In this document: piece by piece, positions 20,582-29,746 of the stretch
Position numbering within the stretch: position 1 is the first letter of the stretch
Layout of the letters: every line of letters starts with the position of its first letter
Source: a virus
IMG/VR virus record: IMGVR_UViG_3300034198_020821
Coordinates: 1-35,579 of that record
Strand: one strand, 5' to 3'
DNA length: 35,579 bases
Notes under the pieces: generated by a model
The model's database searches: none
Told to the model about the DNA's origin: nothing
What the model saw: only the letters and a program-made list of their open reading frames with translations
Made by a program: the position numbers and the translations under genes

Positions 20582-23500
20582 ATGCCCAGAGGTTCCCTCG
20601 GTGAAAACGATTTAATCAATCTGCCTTCCGGCTATGGAGGGTTCCCTGATGAAAAGCCTGACCCTGTAACGCCAACCGTTCCGGCTCCTGGTATTTGGGA
20701 TAGTATGGGGGCCGCCTTCCGTCTGTACAATACACTCGGGTCGGCTACCAGTCTGCCTCAGAATTATCCGCAATCCTTGTTAAAGCCTTCGGCTCAGTTT
20801 GATCCGGCACCTTATATTCCGGCTGATAAAAAACAGTATGCCTCTGCTTACGCTTATGCCAACACTCTACAGGAAGTAGAGGCGGTCACGGCGCGGATTG
20901 AACAAGAGGAGTTGGACCGTAGGAATTTTGCGGCGTCTGGGGCTTTGGGTGTCGTTGGGGCCATTGGGTTTGGCATACTAGACCCTGTTAATTACGCTAT
21001 TCCGGTGTTTGGAAACGCAGGGAAGGGGCGTGGGCTTATTTCTGTATTGCGCAATGGAGCCACTCATGCGGCGGTGGGCTTAGGTACAGTATCCCTGCAA
21101 AGCGCTTTGCTGCATCAGACGCAAGTGACCCGAACCTTGGGGGAATCGGCCAATGATATAGCCATTGGAACATTCCTGTCCGGGTTGCTGGGGGTAGGGG
21201 TGTCTTCCGCTGTTGAAGGTTACTTGGCTCTTAAAGGGGTCAAGGCTAAAAATATGACCAGTATGAAAGCGTTGCTGGAAAAAGATTTAAACGTCCCTAG
21301 AACCGGGCGCTATGTCCCGGCGGAAGTGGCCCAGGTGGAAGCGGCCAGCAAGCAAGCCTTGCAAACGCTGGAGAGTCTAAAAACGCAAGGGGTAACTGCC
21401 GAAGCCCCGGAGTATATTCAAGCGGCCTTAAAAGCCAAAGAAACGGGCACCCGGTTGGAAACCATGCTGGATGATATTCATGAGTTGGACCCCCTGGAAC
21501 CGGGGTATTTTGAAATCCCGGAATCGGCCCTGCTGGAAGATACCGCCCCCGGCGGGAATGGAAGTGCCACCGGGAAAGCTTTGGAAGCCCAGATTGCCGC
21601 CCAGTCCACTGATGGCACGATCTATCAAAAAGCGCCATCGGAAATCCCTGCGGGTGCTCCGGTGGATGTTCCGGCTGTTGAGGCCGCTGTGCCGGAAACC
21701 CCGCCCCGTCAGTTTGTGGATTATCTGGGGGTGGGAGAGGAAGCCCCTGCGGCTGTTAAAACCGAACCCCGAACTGGCCAGGGAAGTGAAGGCCCAGTTT
21801 CAGGCGTTGCGGGCCAAGCTGACCCCGGCACAGCCAGCCCCCGAAACACCGACCTTGGAAACGGGGACACCCTCGGGGACCCCATAGCCTATGAAACGGC
21901 CGATGGTTGGGAAGAGGTCTATTCCGCCAAGCAGATGGGTTTCCCGGATGAAGCCCTGAACGCGGCCAACCTGGACGAGCGGTTGAAAGACCACAGTTTT
22001 ATTGAAAAGCTGCCCCTGACCAATCGGCAGGACCCCCTGATTCGTACCCAGTTAAGCCCCAGTATTGAAACCCGGCGCACCGTGCAGCGCTTGGTGGAAA
22101 CCCCTTTGAAGTATGAAAAGAACGCCCTGGGTGTGGCCACGGAAGTGCCTGCGGAAGCGTTGGCCCGGCAGTACAAAGCCCCCTTGGCTTTTTCTCTGAA
22201 GCACCTGGACGACCTGTTTGTGGAGTACCGCACTGGAGCGGCCAAAGCGGGCGGCAAAGCAATGGCCCTGGTGCAGGATGCCATGGGTGGAGTGGAAGGC
22301 AAGCTGAGCTTTGATGAATTTAAGCAAGCGGTGGGCAAGGCCATGCGGCAAGGGGATGTGCACTCCATTCCTCAAGTGGCCCAGGCGGCCCAGAATTTTA
22401 GGCGGATGGTCTTTGACCCCTTGAAAGATCAAGCCATTCGTCTGGGGGTATTGCCTGCCGGGGTGGAGACGGAAACCGCAGCCACCTATCTGACCCGGGT
22501 GTGGGATGTAGAGCGCATTGCCGCCCAGCGGGATGAGTTCTACCAACTCAATCTGGACTGGCTCAAGCAAAAAGAATCATTGCTGGAGCCTGCCGCCCGC
22601 CGGTCCAATGCGGACCTGGAGGATATTGCCGATCAGATTATTGATCGCATCCTAGGCACTCCGGAAGGCCGCCTGCCCTATGACTTGCTGGGAGAAGAAC
22701 TGGGCGCTGCGGAGCGGAGCCAAGGCGGGGGTGGTGGAAGTAAAGGCCTGTCCAAACCCCTGAAAGAACGGGTCTATGATATCCCAGATGAGTGGGTGGA
22801 AGATTATTTGCACAATGATATTGAGCACGTGGCCAAAATCTATGAGCGGTCTATGGCCTCCGATTTGGCCCTGCTAGAGCGCTTTGGTTCAGTGGATTTG
22901 CAGCCAGAGATTCAGGCCATCCGGCGGGATTATGCGGCCAAGGCCAAAGTGGCCACCGATAACAAAGCCCGCTTGCAACTGAAGCGCAAAATGGATTCTG
23001 ACATTCGGGACGTGGCGGCCATGCGGGATCGGATTCGGGGCATCTACGGGATGCCGGCCGATCCTTCCAGTACTTTTGTGCGGGCCGGGAAAGTCTTGCG
23101 CAGTTTAAACTTCCTGTCTCTGATGGGTGGGGTGACCTTAAGCTCTCTGGCGGATTTGGCCCGGCCTATGATGGTGCATGGCTTACAACGATATTTGACC
23201 GATGGCCTGGTTCCCCTGGTCTCTAATTTTAAAGCCTTCCGGGTTGCGGCTGAAGAGGTAAAGCTGGCCAATACTGCCCTGGATATGATTCTGGAAAGTC
23301 GGGCCGCTGGCATTGCGGAGCTGATGGACGACTTTGGACGGGGGTCTAAAGCGGAACGCTTGCTGCATGGGGTGGCGAGCATGTACGGGAAAATGACGGG
23401 TCTGTCCCAGTGGACGGCCACCATGAAGCAGTGGACTGGCGTGATGACCCAAAGCCGCATGATTCGGGCCGCCCTGAATGTACAGGCGGGCACGGTGGGC

Positions 23501-24292
23501 AAAAAGGAATTGCAAAATCTGGCGGCCAGTTATATTGATCCGGACATGGCCAAGCGCATAGCCCAGCAATTTGAAAAGCACGGAGAGCGCAATGGCGCGG
23601 TGTTGTTACCTAACACCGTGAAATGGACCGACCGGGAAGCGGTGAAGCTCTTCCGGGCGGGCTTGGCCAAGGAAGTGGATAAAATCATTGTCACCCCGGG
23701 GGCTGGGGACAAGCCGCTGTGGTTGTCCAGTGAGTGGGGCAAGCTGTTGGGGCAGTTCAAGAGTTTCTTTGTTTCGGCCCAGCAGCGGGTGTTGTTGTCC
23801 GGCTTGCAGGACCGGGATCTGGGGGTGTTGAATGGGGCGGTCTTTGCCACCAGTTTGGGGGTGGCCACTACTTTGCTGCAATCCAAACTGTCCGGGCGTA
23901 AAATCAGTATGGAGCCCGCCGACCTGATTCTGGAGGGGGTGGACCGGGCCGGTCTGATGGGTTGGTTATTCGAGATGAACGGCACTGTGGAAAAGTTAAC
24001 CCGAGGGCACTACGGGCTTTCTAGATTGACCGGGAAGGAGCCCATGAGCCGGTTTGCCTCCCGGAATATCACCGACTCCTTGTTAGGGCCATCGGTGGGG
24101 CGGGTGGAAGATTTTGCCAAAATCACCGGGGCATTGGCAGGGAACGAATGGAAGGCCAGTGATGCCAGAGCCTTGCGCCGCCTGTTGCCCTTTCAGAATT
24201 TGTTTTATGTGAGACAGGTTTTTGACAAGGCCCAAGAGGGATTTATGAATGTCATGGGTATTGAAGACACACGGGAGGCCAAGAGTGAGTAA
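20582..24292 (+). CDS. Large internal virion protein (gp16-like), 1236 aa
   Basis: ATG at 20582 has GAAGGTGA about seven bases upstream; a GTG at 20555 in frame is an alternative. It is the largest gene, just before the tail fibre, as gp16 is in T7. The sequence is mostly helical, with an Ala/Gly hydrophobic segment at about 122-150, a disordered Pro/Glu-rich part at about 320-445, and a C-terminal half that includes SLNFLSLMGGVTLSSLADLARPMMVHG, seen in large internal or ejection proteins of other podophages. No N-terminal transglycosylase motif was seen. It probably forms part of the DNA-ejection conduit. Confidence 0.8.
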   Translation: MPRGSLGENDLINLPSGYGGFPDEKPDPVTPTVPAPGIWDSMGAAFRLYNTLGSATSLPQNYPQSLLKPSAQFDPAPYIPADKKQYASAYAYANTLQEVEAVTARIEQEELDRRNFAASGALGVVGAIGFGILDPVNYAIPVFGNAGKGRGLISVLRNGATHAAVGLGTVSLQSALLHQTQVTRTLGESANDIAIGTFLSGLLGVGVSSAVEGYLALKGVKAKNMTSMKALLEKDLNVPRTGRYVPAEVAQVEAASKQALQTLESLKTQGVTAEAPEYIQAALKAKETGTRLETMLDDIHELDPLEPGYFEIPESALLEDTAPGGNGSATGKALEAQIAAQSTDGTIYQKAPSEIPAGAPVDVPAVEAAVPETPPRQFVDYLGVGEEAPAAVKTEPRTGQGSEGPVSGVAGQADPGTASPRNTDLGNGDTLGDPIAYETADGWEEVYSAKQMGFPDEALNAANLDERLKDHSFIEKLPLTNRQDPLIRTQLSPSIETRRTVQRLVETPLKYEKNALGVATEVPAEALARQYKAPLAFSLKHLDDLFVEYRTGAAKAGGKAMALVQDAMGGVEGKLSFDEFKQAVGKAMRQGDVHSIPQVAQAAQNFRRMVFDPLKDQAIRLGVLPAGVETETAATYLTRVWDVERIAAQRDEFYQLNLDWLKQKESLLEPAARRSNADLEDIADQIIDRILGTPEGRLPYDLLGEELGAAERSQGGGGGSKGLSKPLKERVYDIPDEWVEDYLHNDIEHVAKIYERSMASDLALLERFGSVDLQPEIQAIRRDYAAKAKVATDNKARLQLKRKMDSDIRDVAAMRDRIRGIYGMPADPSSTFVRAGKVLRSLNFLSLMGGVTLSSLADLARPMMVHGLQRYLTDGLVPLVSNFKAFRVAAEEVKLANTALDMILESRAAGIAELMDDFGRGSKAERLLHGVASMYGKMTGLSQWTATMKQWTGVMTQSRMIRAALNVQAGTVGKKELQNLAASYIDPDMAKRIAQQFEKHGERNGAVLLPNTVKWTDREAVKLFRAGLAKEVDKIIVTPGAGDKPLWLSSEWGKLLGQFKSFFVSAQQRVLLSGLQDRDLGVLNGAVFATSLGVATTLLQSKLSGRKISMEPADLILEGVDRAGLMGWLFEMNGTVEKLTRGHYGLSRLTGKEPMSRFASRNITDSLLGPSVGRVEDFAKITGALAGNEWKASDARALRRLLPFQNLFYVRQVFDKAQEGFMNVMGIEDTREAKSE

Positions 24293-24306
24293 ATAAGATC
24301 GGTTAG

Positions 24307-24353
24307 GTTTACGCCTGTCACGGCTTCTCAGGCTCTTCGTCCACTGCTACACT
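24307..24353 (+). promoter_or_regulatory. Promoter C with conserved box for the tail fibre/lysis operon
   Basis: GTTTACGCCTGTCACG (24307-24322) matches the boxes of promoters A and B at 13 of 16 positions. It is followed by TTCTCA (24325-24330), a 17-base spacer and TACACT (24348-24353). The layout and position before the tail fibre gene match promoter B, though the hexamers are weaker, which would suit an activator-dependent promoter. Confidence 0.55.
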
Positions 24354-24375
24354 GGCAGGGACGGAGAATTTTTGC

Positions 24376-26271
24376 ATGGCGACAGTACCAGTTAATGACA
24401 ATCAGCCTTTGGATTTATACACGGCTTATGCCGGGCAGGCTCAAACGGCCTGGACGTTTTGGGTAGAGGATGCCCAGGACCTGGAGTTGTATATTAACGG
24501 TACGCTGAAGGCGTATGGTTCCGATTTCACCATTGATTTAAGCCGCCTGAAAAATGACAATGGTGGCCCGATTTATTTGGTTAACCCGCTGGCTGGTGGG
24601 GAAAAAATTGCGGTATCCCGTTCCACCAAGATTGACCGGGTGACCGGCTTTAGTGAGGGGGGCGGGGGTAGTCTGCGGGGCAGTATCCTCAACCTGGAAT
24701 TAAGCCGCTTGGTTTGTATGCTGCAAGACAAACAGCGGGATATCAACCGGAGCTTGCGCCTGAGTAACTTTTCCGGGTATGCGGGCAGTTTGATTCTGCC
24801 AGAGTCCAGTCCCAACAAGGGGCTGAAATGGGCCAGTGATGGGTTGTCCATTACCAATGGTGTTTTTGATATTGATGAGATTGGCAACCAAGCCCAGGCA
24901 TCAGCCGATGCGGCGGACGCCAGTGCTACGGCGGCCAGTGGGAGCGCTTCCGCTGCGGCGGGTAGTGCCAGCGCCGCAAACGGAAGTGCAGTGGCGGCGG
25001 CGGCCTCTGCCGTGTTATCTCAAGCTGCGGCGGCCTCCTTGCGGGGAGTGACCAATGTAACTGAGGATATTACGCTTAATTCGACCCATCGGAATAATTT
25101 ACTGCTGGTGTTGGGTCCGGGTAATTGCACGGTCAGTTTGCCAACGCCTGCCTCTCTGGGGGCGGGGTTTGAGTTTCAAGTTCGGAATGAAACTAACAAT
25201 GATAATAATTCCATAGAAACGGCCAACGCTGCCAGTGATATTCAATTAAATCCACTTTTTACGCTTCCTGATTTTGGCTTGGGTCGAAGTATTACTTATA
25301 CTTTCGTATCTAACGGTAGTAAATGGATTGTCACGTCTCAACAGAGTGTCGATCTGATTGGCCTGGATTTTAATTCTGTGCTGTTCGCTGATGGCGGGGC
25401 TGGGTTGTTTGTCGCTAACGGAACAAGTGCAGTAAAGCAGGTTCTTGGCACGGGTTTATATGGCGGTAGTTTAAAATATTCTGACCCTTTTACGGCTCTA
25501 ACGTCGGCGGGTCAACTGTTGACTGGTGGCTTTACAGGGGATCAGATTTTGGCAGCCGGACGAACTGGTCAAGCCTTGCGAGCGAATGCCAACGCCACCT
25601 TGAAACTGGACTACGGGGAAGCGGTAGACCCTCGATATAAAGTCGTTTTTCTGGATGACTTTACCGATTACTTCGGGCGGTGCTACACAGGCACCACGGG
25701 AACCGGGGCCAGTGCGGGCGGAGGAACCAACGCGGGCACCCCGGGGTTGATAGCCTTAAGTACGGGAACCACGGCGGCCGGTGGGGCCATTGTGGGGCAA
25801 TGCGTCAACAACCGGGCCATTAATACTTCCCGACAAATTGTCTTTGAGACCTCTATTTTCTTGGGGGCTTTGTCTAGCGGCGCCCAGGAGTATGTGGCCT
25901 TCTTTGGCTTTAACGATAAAGGCACCACTATTTCTTCGGCGCATCCCAGCAATGGGGTGTACTTCTACTATGACCGGGCAACAAACGGGGATAAGTTTGC
26001 CGTGCGCACCGTCAACGGCGGGGTGAATACCAACACCGTTTATAACGCCTTGACCCTGTTGGCCAATACCATCTACCGCCTACGGATTGAAATCACCAAT
26101 GGGACGGTGACTTTTTACATCAACAGCACCTTGGTGGCCACCCATACCACCAACATCCCGGTGAATGCCAATGTGGTGGGCTTTAGCAACTGGATTCAAA
26201 AAACGGTGGGGACGACCGCGGTCATTCTGTATAGCGATTACATCATGATGACCGAGGAGGTGAACCGATGA
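24376..26271 (+). CDS. T7-type tail fibre protein, 631 aa
   Basis: Residues 1-135 match the T7 gp17 N-terminal (phage_T7_tail) domain that attaches the fibre to the tail: AQTAWTFWVEDAQDLELYINGTLKAYGSDFTID, KIAVSRSTKIDRVTGF, LNLELSRLVCMLQDKQRDINRSLRL. Residues 172-215 are an Ala/Ser-rich coiled rod, then a beta-rich shaft, and residues about 415-630 form a globular beta domain with lectin-like strands (FFGFNDKGTTIS, VRTVNGGVNTNT, IEITNGTVTFYINSTLVATHTT) resembling a concanavalin-like fold. It would bind the host surface. The stop overlaps the next start (ATGA). Confidence 0.92.
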   Translation: MATVPVNDNQPLDLYTAYAGQAQTAWTFWVEDAQDLELYINGTLKAYGSDFTIDLSRLKNDNGGPIYLVNPLAGGEKIAVSRSTKIDRVTGFSEGGGGSLRGSILNLELSRLVCMLQDKQRDINRSLRLSNFSGYAGSLILPESSPNKGLKWASDGLSITNGVFDIDEIGNQAQASADAADASATAASGSASAAAGSASAANGSAVAAAASAVLSQAAAASLRGVTNVTEDITLNSTHRNNLLLVLGPGNCTVSLPTPASLGAGFEFQVRNETNNDNNSIETANAASDIQLNPLFTLPDFGLGRSITYTFVSNGSKWIVTSQQSVDLIGLDFNSVLFADGGAGLFVANGTSAVKQVLGTGLYGGSLKYSDPFTALTSAGQLLTGGFTGDQILAAGRTGQALRANANATLKLDYGEAVDPRYKVVFLDDFTDYFGRCYTGTTGTGASAGGGTNAGTPGLIALSTGTTAAGGAIVGQCVNNRAINTSRQIVFETSIFLGALSSGAQEYVAFFGFNDKGTTISSAHPSNGVYFYYDRATNGDKFAVRTVNGGVNTNTVYNALTLLANTIYRLRIEITNGTVTFYINSTLVATHTTNIPVNANVVGFSNWIQKTVGTTAVILYSDYIMMTEEVNR

Positions 26272-26504
26272 TCTCTCTATTTGCTTTACTGGCAAAGTTG
26301 ATTGAAAACCCAAGGGCTTCCGTGCTGCTGTTTCTGGCCTTTGTGTCTGTCACTTCCCTGCCCTGCTATATGATTTATCGGGTGGAAGTAGGGGTAAATC
26401 GCTTGGCCTATATTGTGGACCGGCTGACCGATCGTTTGGAGTGCGATCAGAAAATTCATGTTGGGGAAAAACAGGAGCGCGTTGCCAATGCCATACAACA
26501 TTAA
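26268..26504 (+). CDS. Small single-pass membrane protein, holin candidate (gp17.5-like position), 78 aa
   Basis: ATG at 26268 overlaps the tail-fibre stop. Residues 17-38 form one transmembrane helix (ASVLLFLAFVSVTSLPCYMIY) and the rest is charged, with a coiled-coil-like amphipathic segment. In T7 the holin gene 17.5, a similarly small one-helix protein, follows the tail fibre gene directly. Position and size therefore make holin the leading guess, but there is no diagnostic motif. The next gene's ATG lies inside its 3' end. Confidence 0.55.
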   Translation: MISLFALLAKLIENPRASVLLFLAFVSVTSLPCYMIYRVEVGVNRLAYIVDRLTDRLECDQKIHVGEKQERVANAIQH

Positions 26505-26997
26505 CCAGGCCACCACTGGGGCCTTGACGGCGGTGGCCTCTGAAAATATCAGTGCCGTGGAATACCCCCAGATTAAAATCGGCTGGGGGGTGGCGGGTTC
26601 TTTTAACCTGGTGAGCCTGTCCAACCCGTTGCCGGTGCAGTCGGTGGCGGCCACTTCTGGCGGGTTGACCCCGTACCATCTGAAAGCCTTGGCCAGTACC
26701 AACCTGACCAGCCTGAAGGCCTCCGCCGGGCAGTTGTATAACGGCTCTTTGTTCAATGCCTCTGGCAGTGTCAAGTATTTCAAGCTCTATGACAAGGCAT
26801 CCGCTCCGGTGCCTGCCTCCGATACCCCGGTGCAGGTGTATCCGCTGGAAGCGGGTAAAACCACCCCTATTGATTTTGGGGCCAGTGGCTTGCAGTTTAC
26901 CAATGGCATTGCCTTTTCCATTACCGGGGCTTTGGCCAATACGGATACCACGGCCCTGGCGGCCAATGATGTCATCGTGAATTTGGGGTACAAATAA
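26488..26997 (+). CDS. Tail-associated beta-rich protein, 169 aa
   Basis: ATG at 26488 is chosen because CAGGAG lies about ten bases upstream. The C-terminal two thirds (LKASAGQLYNGSLFNASGSVKYFKLYDKASAPVPASDTPVQVYPLEAGKTTPIDF, IAFSITGALANTDTTALAANDVIVNLGYK) follow a pattern I recall from many phage tail-region proteins of unknown function. It is probably a beta-sandwich structural protein. The stop overlaps the start of the spike-base gene (TAATGG). Confidence 0.65.
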   Translation: MPYNINQATTGALTAVASENISAVEYPQIKIGWGVAGSFNLVSLSNPLPVQSVAATSGGLTPYHLKALASTNLTSLKASAGQLYNGSLFNASGSVKYFKLYDKASAPVPASDTPVQVYPLEAGKTTPIDFGASGLQFTNGIAFSITGALANTDTTALAANDVIVNLGYK

Positions 26998-27263
26998 TGG
27001 CGGCGAATCGAGACAAGCAACGGGGTTATCAGAATACCGATCCGTGCGAAGCGGGTTTTGATATCACCCCCCATGATACCAATGAACTGACCAACACCAC
27101 CCGCATGTTGCGGGTCAATGGCACGGCTGGCACGGTCAAGGTGGATATGGCCGGGACGGGGACTCTGACTTTGGATATGCTAAAAGGGGATGTCTTGCCC
27201 ATTTGTGTGCGCAAGGTTTACAACACGGGCACCACGGCCACCGGCATTCAAGGGTTTTACTGA
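26997..27263 (+). CDS. Spike base protein, RCAP_rcc01079-like, 88 aa
   Basis: The protein matches the small RcGTA rcc01079-type spike base family: ITPHDTNELTNTTRMLRVNGTAGTVKVDMAG, then LPICVRKVYNTGTTATGIQGFY, where PHDT, the central beta strands and VRKVxxTGTTAT near the C terminus are typical. In the Rhodobacter gene transfer agent it forms the base of the head spike. Here it is part of a tail-fibre cassette and overlaps both neighbours, so it probably anchors or adapts the following receptor-binding or enzymatic proteins. Confidence 0.72.
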   Translation: MAANRDKQRGYQNTDPCEAGFDITPHDTNELTNTTRMLRVNGTAGTVKVDMAGTGTLTLDMLKGDVLPICVRKVYNTGTTATGIQGFY

Positions 27264-28027
27264 TGATTGGCGCTGGGGTTGGTCCTGGGTTTTTTCTTTC
27301 CGGTTTTTTCGGCGGGAGAGTTTTCTTTGACCCTACTATTATCGCTGGTTTGGTTATGGCAGTCGGGCAGAGGTTTACTAAAACGCTAGACACATCAACC
27401 AACTCCCCCGACACCGTATCCCAATTATTTGACTTCAGCGGCAATAGCAACCATGCCAATCAGCTAACCAAACTCAATCAACCATCTATTGCAAATGGTG
27501 GTGTTTATTACGATGGGGACGTGATTCAGGCAAATGGCGATCGAATGGTTGTGACGCATAGCTCTTCCATTAACCTAAATACCGCATTGACACTTTTCGC
27601 AGTTGTTAAAAACGGCGGGACGCAGGGTTATACGTTTCCAAACATCGTTCGAAAATGCAATAACGCCAACACGCAAGGGTGGGTACTAGGTGGGCAGGCT
27701 GCTACCGGACAAGCCCGGCTATTGGTCAACAACACCGCAACCAACTTCCCAGGAACGCCGCTTGGTGCAAGTCGTGTCCTATTAACAGCGGTCATTGATA
27801 ACGGAGTAACTGCGGTTTACCTTAATAACGGTTCAGCCACTACTGGATCATATACGGTAGGCACTGGTTTTGGCGGTACTGATAACTTATCAATTGGGGC
27901 TAGAGCTGATGGGGATAGGCCATTCGAAGGAAATATTGATGAAGTGTTGCTTTATAATTCAGCGCTGTCCATTGGGGATATAGATATTGTCCGTAACGGC
28001 TTAAATGCCTCATGGGGGCTTTGGTAA
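27263..28027 (+). CDS. LamG/concanavalin-like lectin-domain protein, 254 aa
   Basis: ATG at 27263 overlaps the previous stop (TGATG). Residues 60-250 look like a LamG-type sandwich: FDFSGNSNHANQL, YDGDVIQANGDRMVVTHSSSINLNTALTLFAVV, ASRVLLTAVIDNGVTAVYLNNGS and FEGNIDEVLLYNSALSIGDID, the last being the classic end of LamG-3-like domains. Such domains bind sugars. It lies between the spike base and the acetylesterase gene and is probably a receptor-binding tail component. Its GC content appears lower than that of the head genes, which suggests acquisition as a cassette. Confidence 0.75.
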   Translation: MIGAGVGPGFFLSGFFGGRVFFDPTIIAGLVMAVGQRFTKTLDTSTNSPDTVSQLFDFSGNSNHANQLTKLNQPSIANGGVYYDGDVIQANGDRMVVTHSSSINLNTALTLFAVVKNGGTQGYTFPNIVRKCNNANTQGWVLGGQAATGQARLLVNNTATNFPGTPLGASRVLLTAVIDNGVTAVYLNNGSATTGSYTVGTGFGGTDNLSIGARADGDRPFEGNIDEVLLYNSALSIGDIDIVRNGLNASWGLW

Positions 28028-29286
28028 TGGCTAGACAGTTTTTGCAATTTGACGCCAGCGGCACGCTAGCCACCAACCAAGCGGCGGCTGATGCGTTTCT
28101 GGCTTCGATCAAAACCATATTGGGTTATGGGGGAGCTAATCCTCAAAAAACCACAGATTACGCCACTAAATTTACTTACAACACAAATTTTTGCCGGGTT
28201 GAAATACTGGATGCGGTTTACCCGTTACTGACCGCTCCCCAGCAAGCAAAGGTCTTTGAAGATTTTCAAACGCTTTGCACTTTGACAGCGCCAGCAGTGG
28301 GCCAGGCCTACCAACGCAACGGGTCAGACCAAGCGAATATTGTAATCAAAGGCACTTACGCAGGAACCCGAAGCGGGGCGCTTGAAGCCAGCTTTAACGG
28401 TGGGTCTTATGTACAAGTATCGCCCGGGCTTACTGGTGGGCCGTTTACTTTAACTCTGCCAGCACAGGTTGGGGGCCAAGGGACGTTTACAATCCGCCCA
28501 GTGGCTGACCCAACCGCCTCTAAAACCGTGGCTGACGTTCTTATTTCCGATGTGTTTTTGATACTTGGCCAATCGAACCACGGGGAGCAGGCCACCAACA
28601 ACAAAAATTACACGGGCACCGGCAAGGCCGTGGTGTGGAACAAGGCAACCCGCAGATCCCGCTGGGCGAATATGTCTGGCTCTGACGGCACAACCCAAGC
28701 CTATTGGCCGCTGTTCGGCAATTCCTTTGCTGCAAGTCAAGGTCGGGCCTGCGGGTTTATCGCTGTGGCTGTAGGTGGAACCGATGTAGAACTATGGCAA
28801 AAAGCCTCACTGATCAATTACGTTGACCCAAATGGTAATGATCCTTTTGGTTCCGGCTTGTACAACCTATATAACCGGGCGCTGGCGGCTATTGCTGAAT
28901 CCTCCTGTGGTGGCGTTAAGGCGGCTTTCTGGCACCAAGGAGAAGCGGACGCTATCGCAGGAACGACAGAAGCAACCTATGAGGCTAAGCTAGCACAACT
29001 CGCAAGCGATTTAAATGCCGATCTCGGTATTACGACTGGTGTTGCAAAACTGCAAGTGATCAAGACCGAAGCTAACACTGTAATTAGCACTACTGCCATC
29101 AATACCGCTATTGCAGACCTGTGGGTAGCAGGCGGGAATATATGGCAAGGCCCAGATTTCACCGATATTACCTCTGACGGGCCAGAAGTTGGCTTTGGAT
29201 ATGTGCATTTGAAAAACGATACCAGCGTAGCAGCACAGGGATCACGGTGGTGGACAGCAGCCCAGGCCAAATTTAGTTATGCCTAA
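28027..29286 (+). CDS. CE6/SGNH carbohydrate acetylesterase-like tail protein, 419 aa
   Basis: ATG at 28027 overlaps the LamG stop. Residues 175-400 carry the hallmarks of sialate/xylan O-acetylesterases (SASA, carbohydrate esterase family 6): LILGQSN with nucleophile S183, AVGGTDVELW, FWHQGEAD at W302-D308, and GYVHLKND with H394 as the likely catalytic histidine. The first 170 residues are a separate linker and beta region. The enzyme would remove O-acetyl groups from host surface sugar, preparing or releasing the receptor. No signal peptide is present, which fits a virion enzyme rather than an exported one. Confidence 0.82.
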   Translation: MARQFLQFDASGTLATNQAAADAFLASIKTILGYGGANPQKTTDYATKFTYNTNFCRVEILDAVYPLLTAPQQAKVFEDFQTLCTLTAPAVGQAYQRNGSDQANIVIKGTYAGTRSGALEASFNGGSYVQVSPGLTGGPFTLTLPAQVGGQGTFTIRPVADPTASKTVADVLISDVFLILGQSNHGEQATNNKNYTGTGKAVVWNKATRRSRWANMSGSDGTTQAYWPLFGNSFAASQGRACGFIAVAVGGTDVELWQKASLINYVDPNGNDPFGSGLYNLYNRALAAIAESSCGGVKAAFWHQGEADAIAGTTEATYEAKLAQLASDLNADLGITTGVAKLQVIKTEANTVISTTAINTAIADLWVAGGNIWQGPDFTDITSDGPEVGFGYVHLKNDTSVAAQGSRWWTAAQAKFSYA

Positions 29287-29317
29287 GATTGATTTAAAAC
29301 TAAAGGAGATCCCTTTG

Positions 29318-29746
29318 ATGCGTATCCCGTTTATGCGCTCCCGGAATTTCAACAGCCACGAGATTGCCCGGTCTGCCCTGGATGTGCCAGTGGAACAACT
29401 CTACCTGACCGGCTATATTCACGGGGCGGCTCAGGCGGTGCGGGATCATGCCTTCCGCTACTTTGGGACCCGCTTTAAAGGGTTAGGGGTAAGCAGTAGC
29501 AATCGGGCCAGCTATAACCAGAGCGTCCCCAGGGCGGCCGAAAACAGCCACCATGTCTTCCGGGTTGAAGTAGGCACTTTGCAGTTGCATGCGGCTGTGG
29601 ATTTTATCCCGATGGGGGTCAGTCCCTATGAGTTTTATGTGTTTGTTAAAACGCATTACCGGGGGGAAATTATTTTGGAAGCCGACCGGGGGGTGGTGCA
29701 TTACGCCCCGGTGGGTATGGAAGATGAGGCCTTTCAGCAGTCATGA
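29318..29746 (+). CDS. M15-like peptidase endolysin, 142 aa
   Basis: ATG at 29318 is supported by AAAGGAG, about nine bases upstream. Residues 56-130 follow the M15 (D-Ala-D-Ala carboxypeptidase/VanY-type) layout: SSSNRASYNQSVPRAAENSHH with S77/H79, AAVDF with D95, and GVVHYA with H128, giving the H-D-H zinc site. An insertion between H79 and D95 makes it somewhat atypical. It would cut peptidoglycan at the end of infection. No signal peptide was seen, so it needs a holin. The small zinc-ribbon gene starts within its stop codon. Confidence 0.75.
   Translation: MRIPFMRSRNFNSHEIARSALDVPVEQLYLTGYIHGAAQAVRDHAFRYFGTRFKGLGVSSSNRASYNQSVPRAAENSHHVFRVEVGTLQLHAAVDFIPMGVSPYEFYVFVKTHYRGEIILEADRGVVHYAPVGMEDEAFQQS

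Noticed and set aside
24376-29286. Diversity-generating retroelement, expected by analogy with BPP-1
   Set aside because: No reverse transcriptase gene, no adenine-rich template/variable repeat pair, and no CLec-type fibre end was seen.
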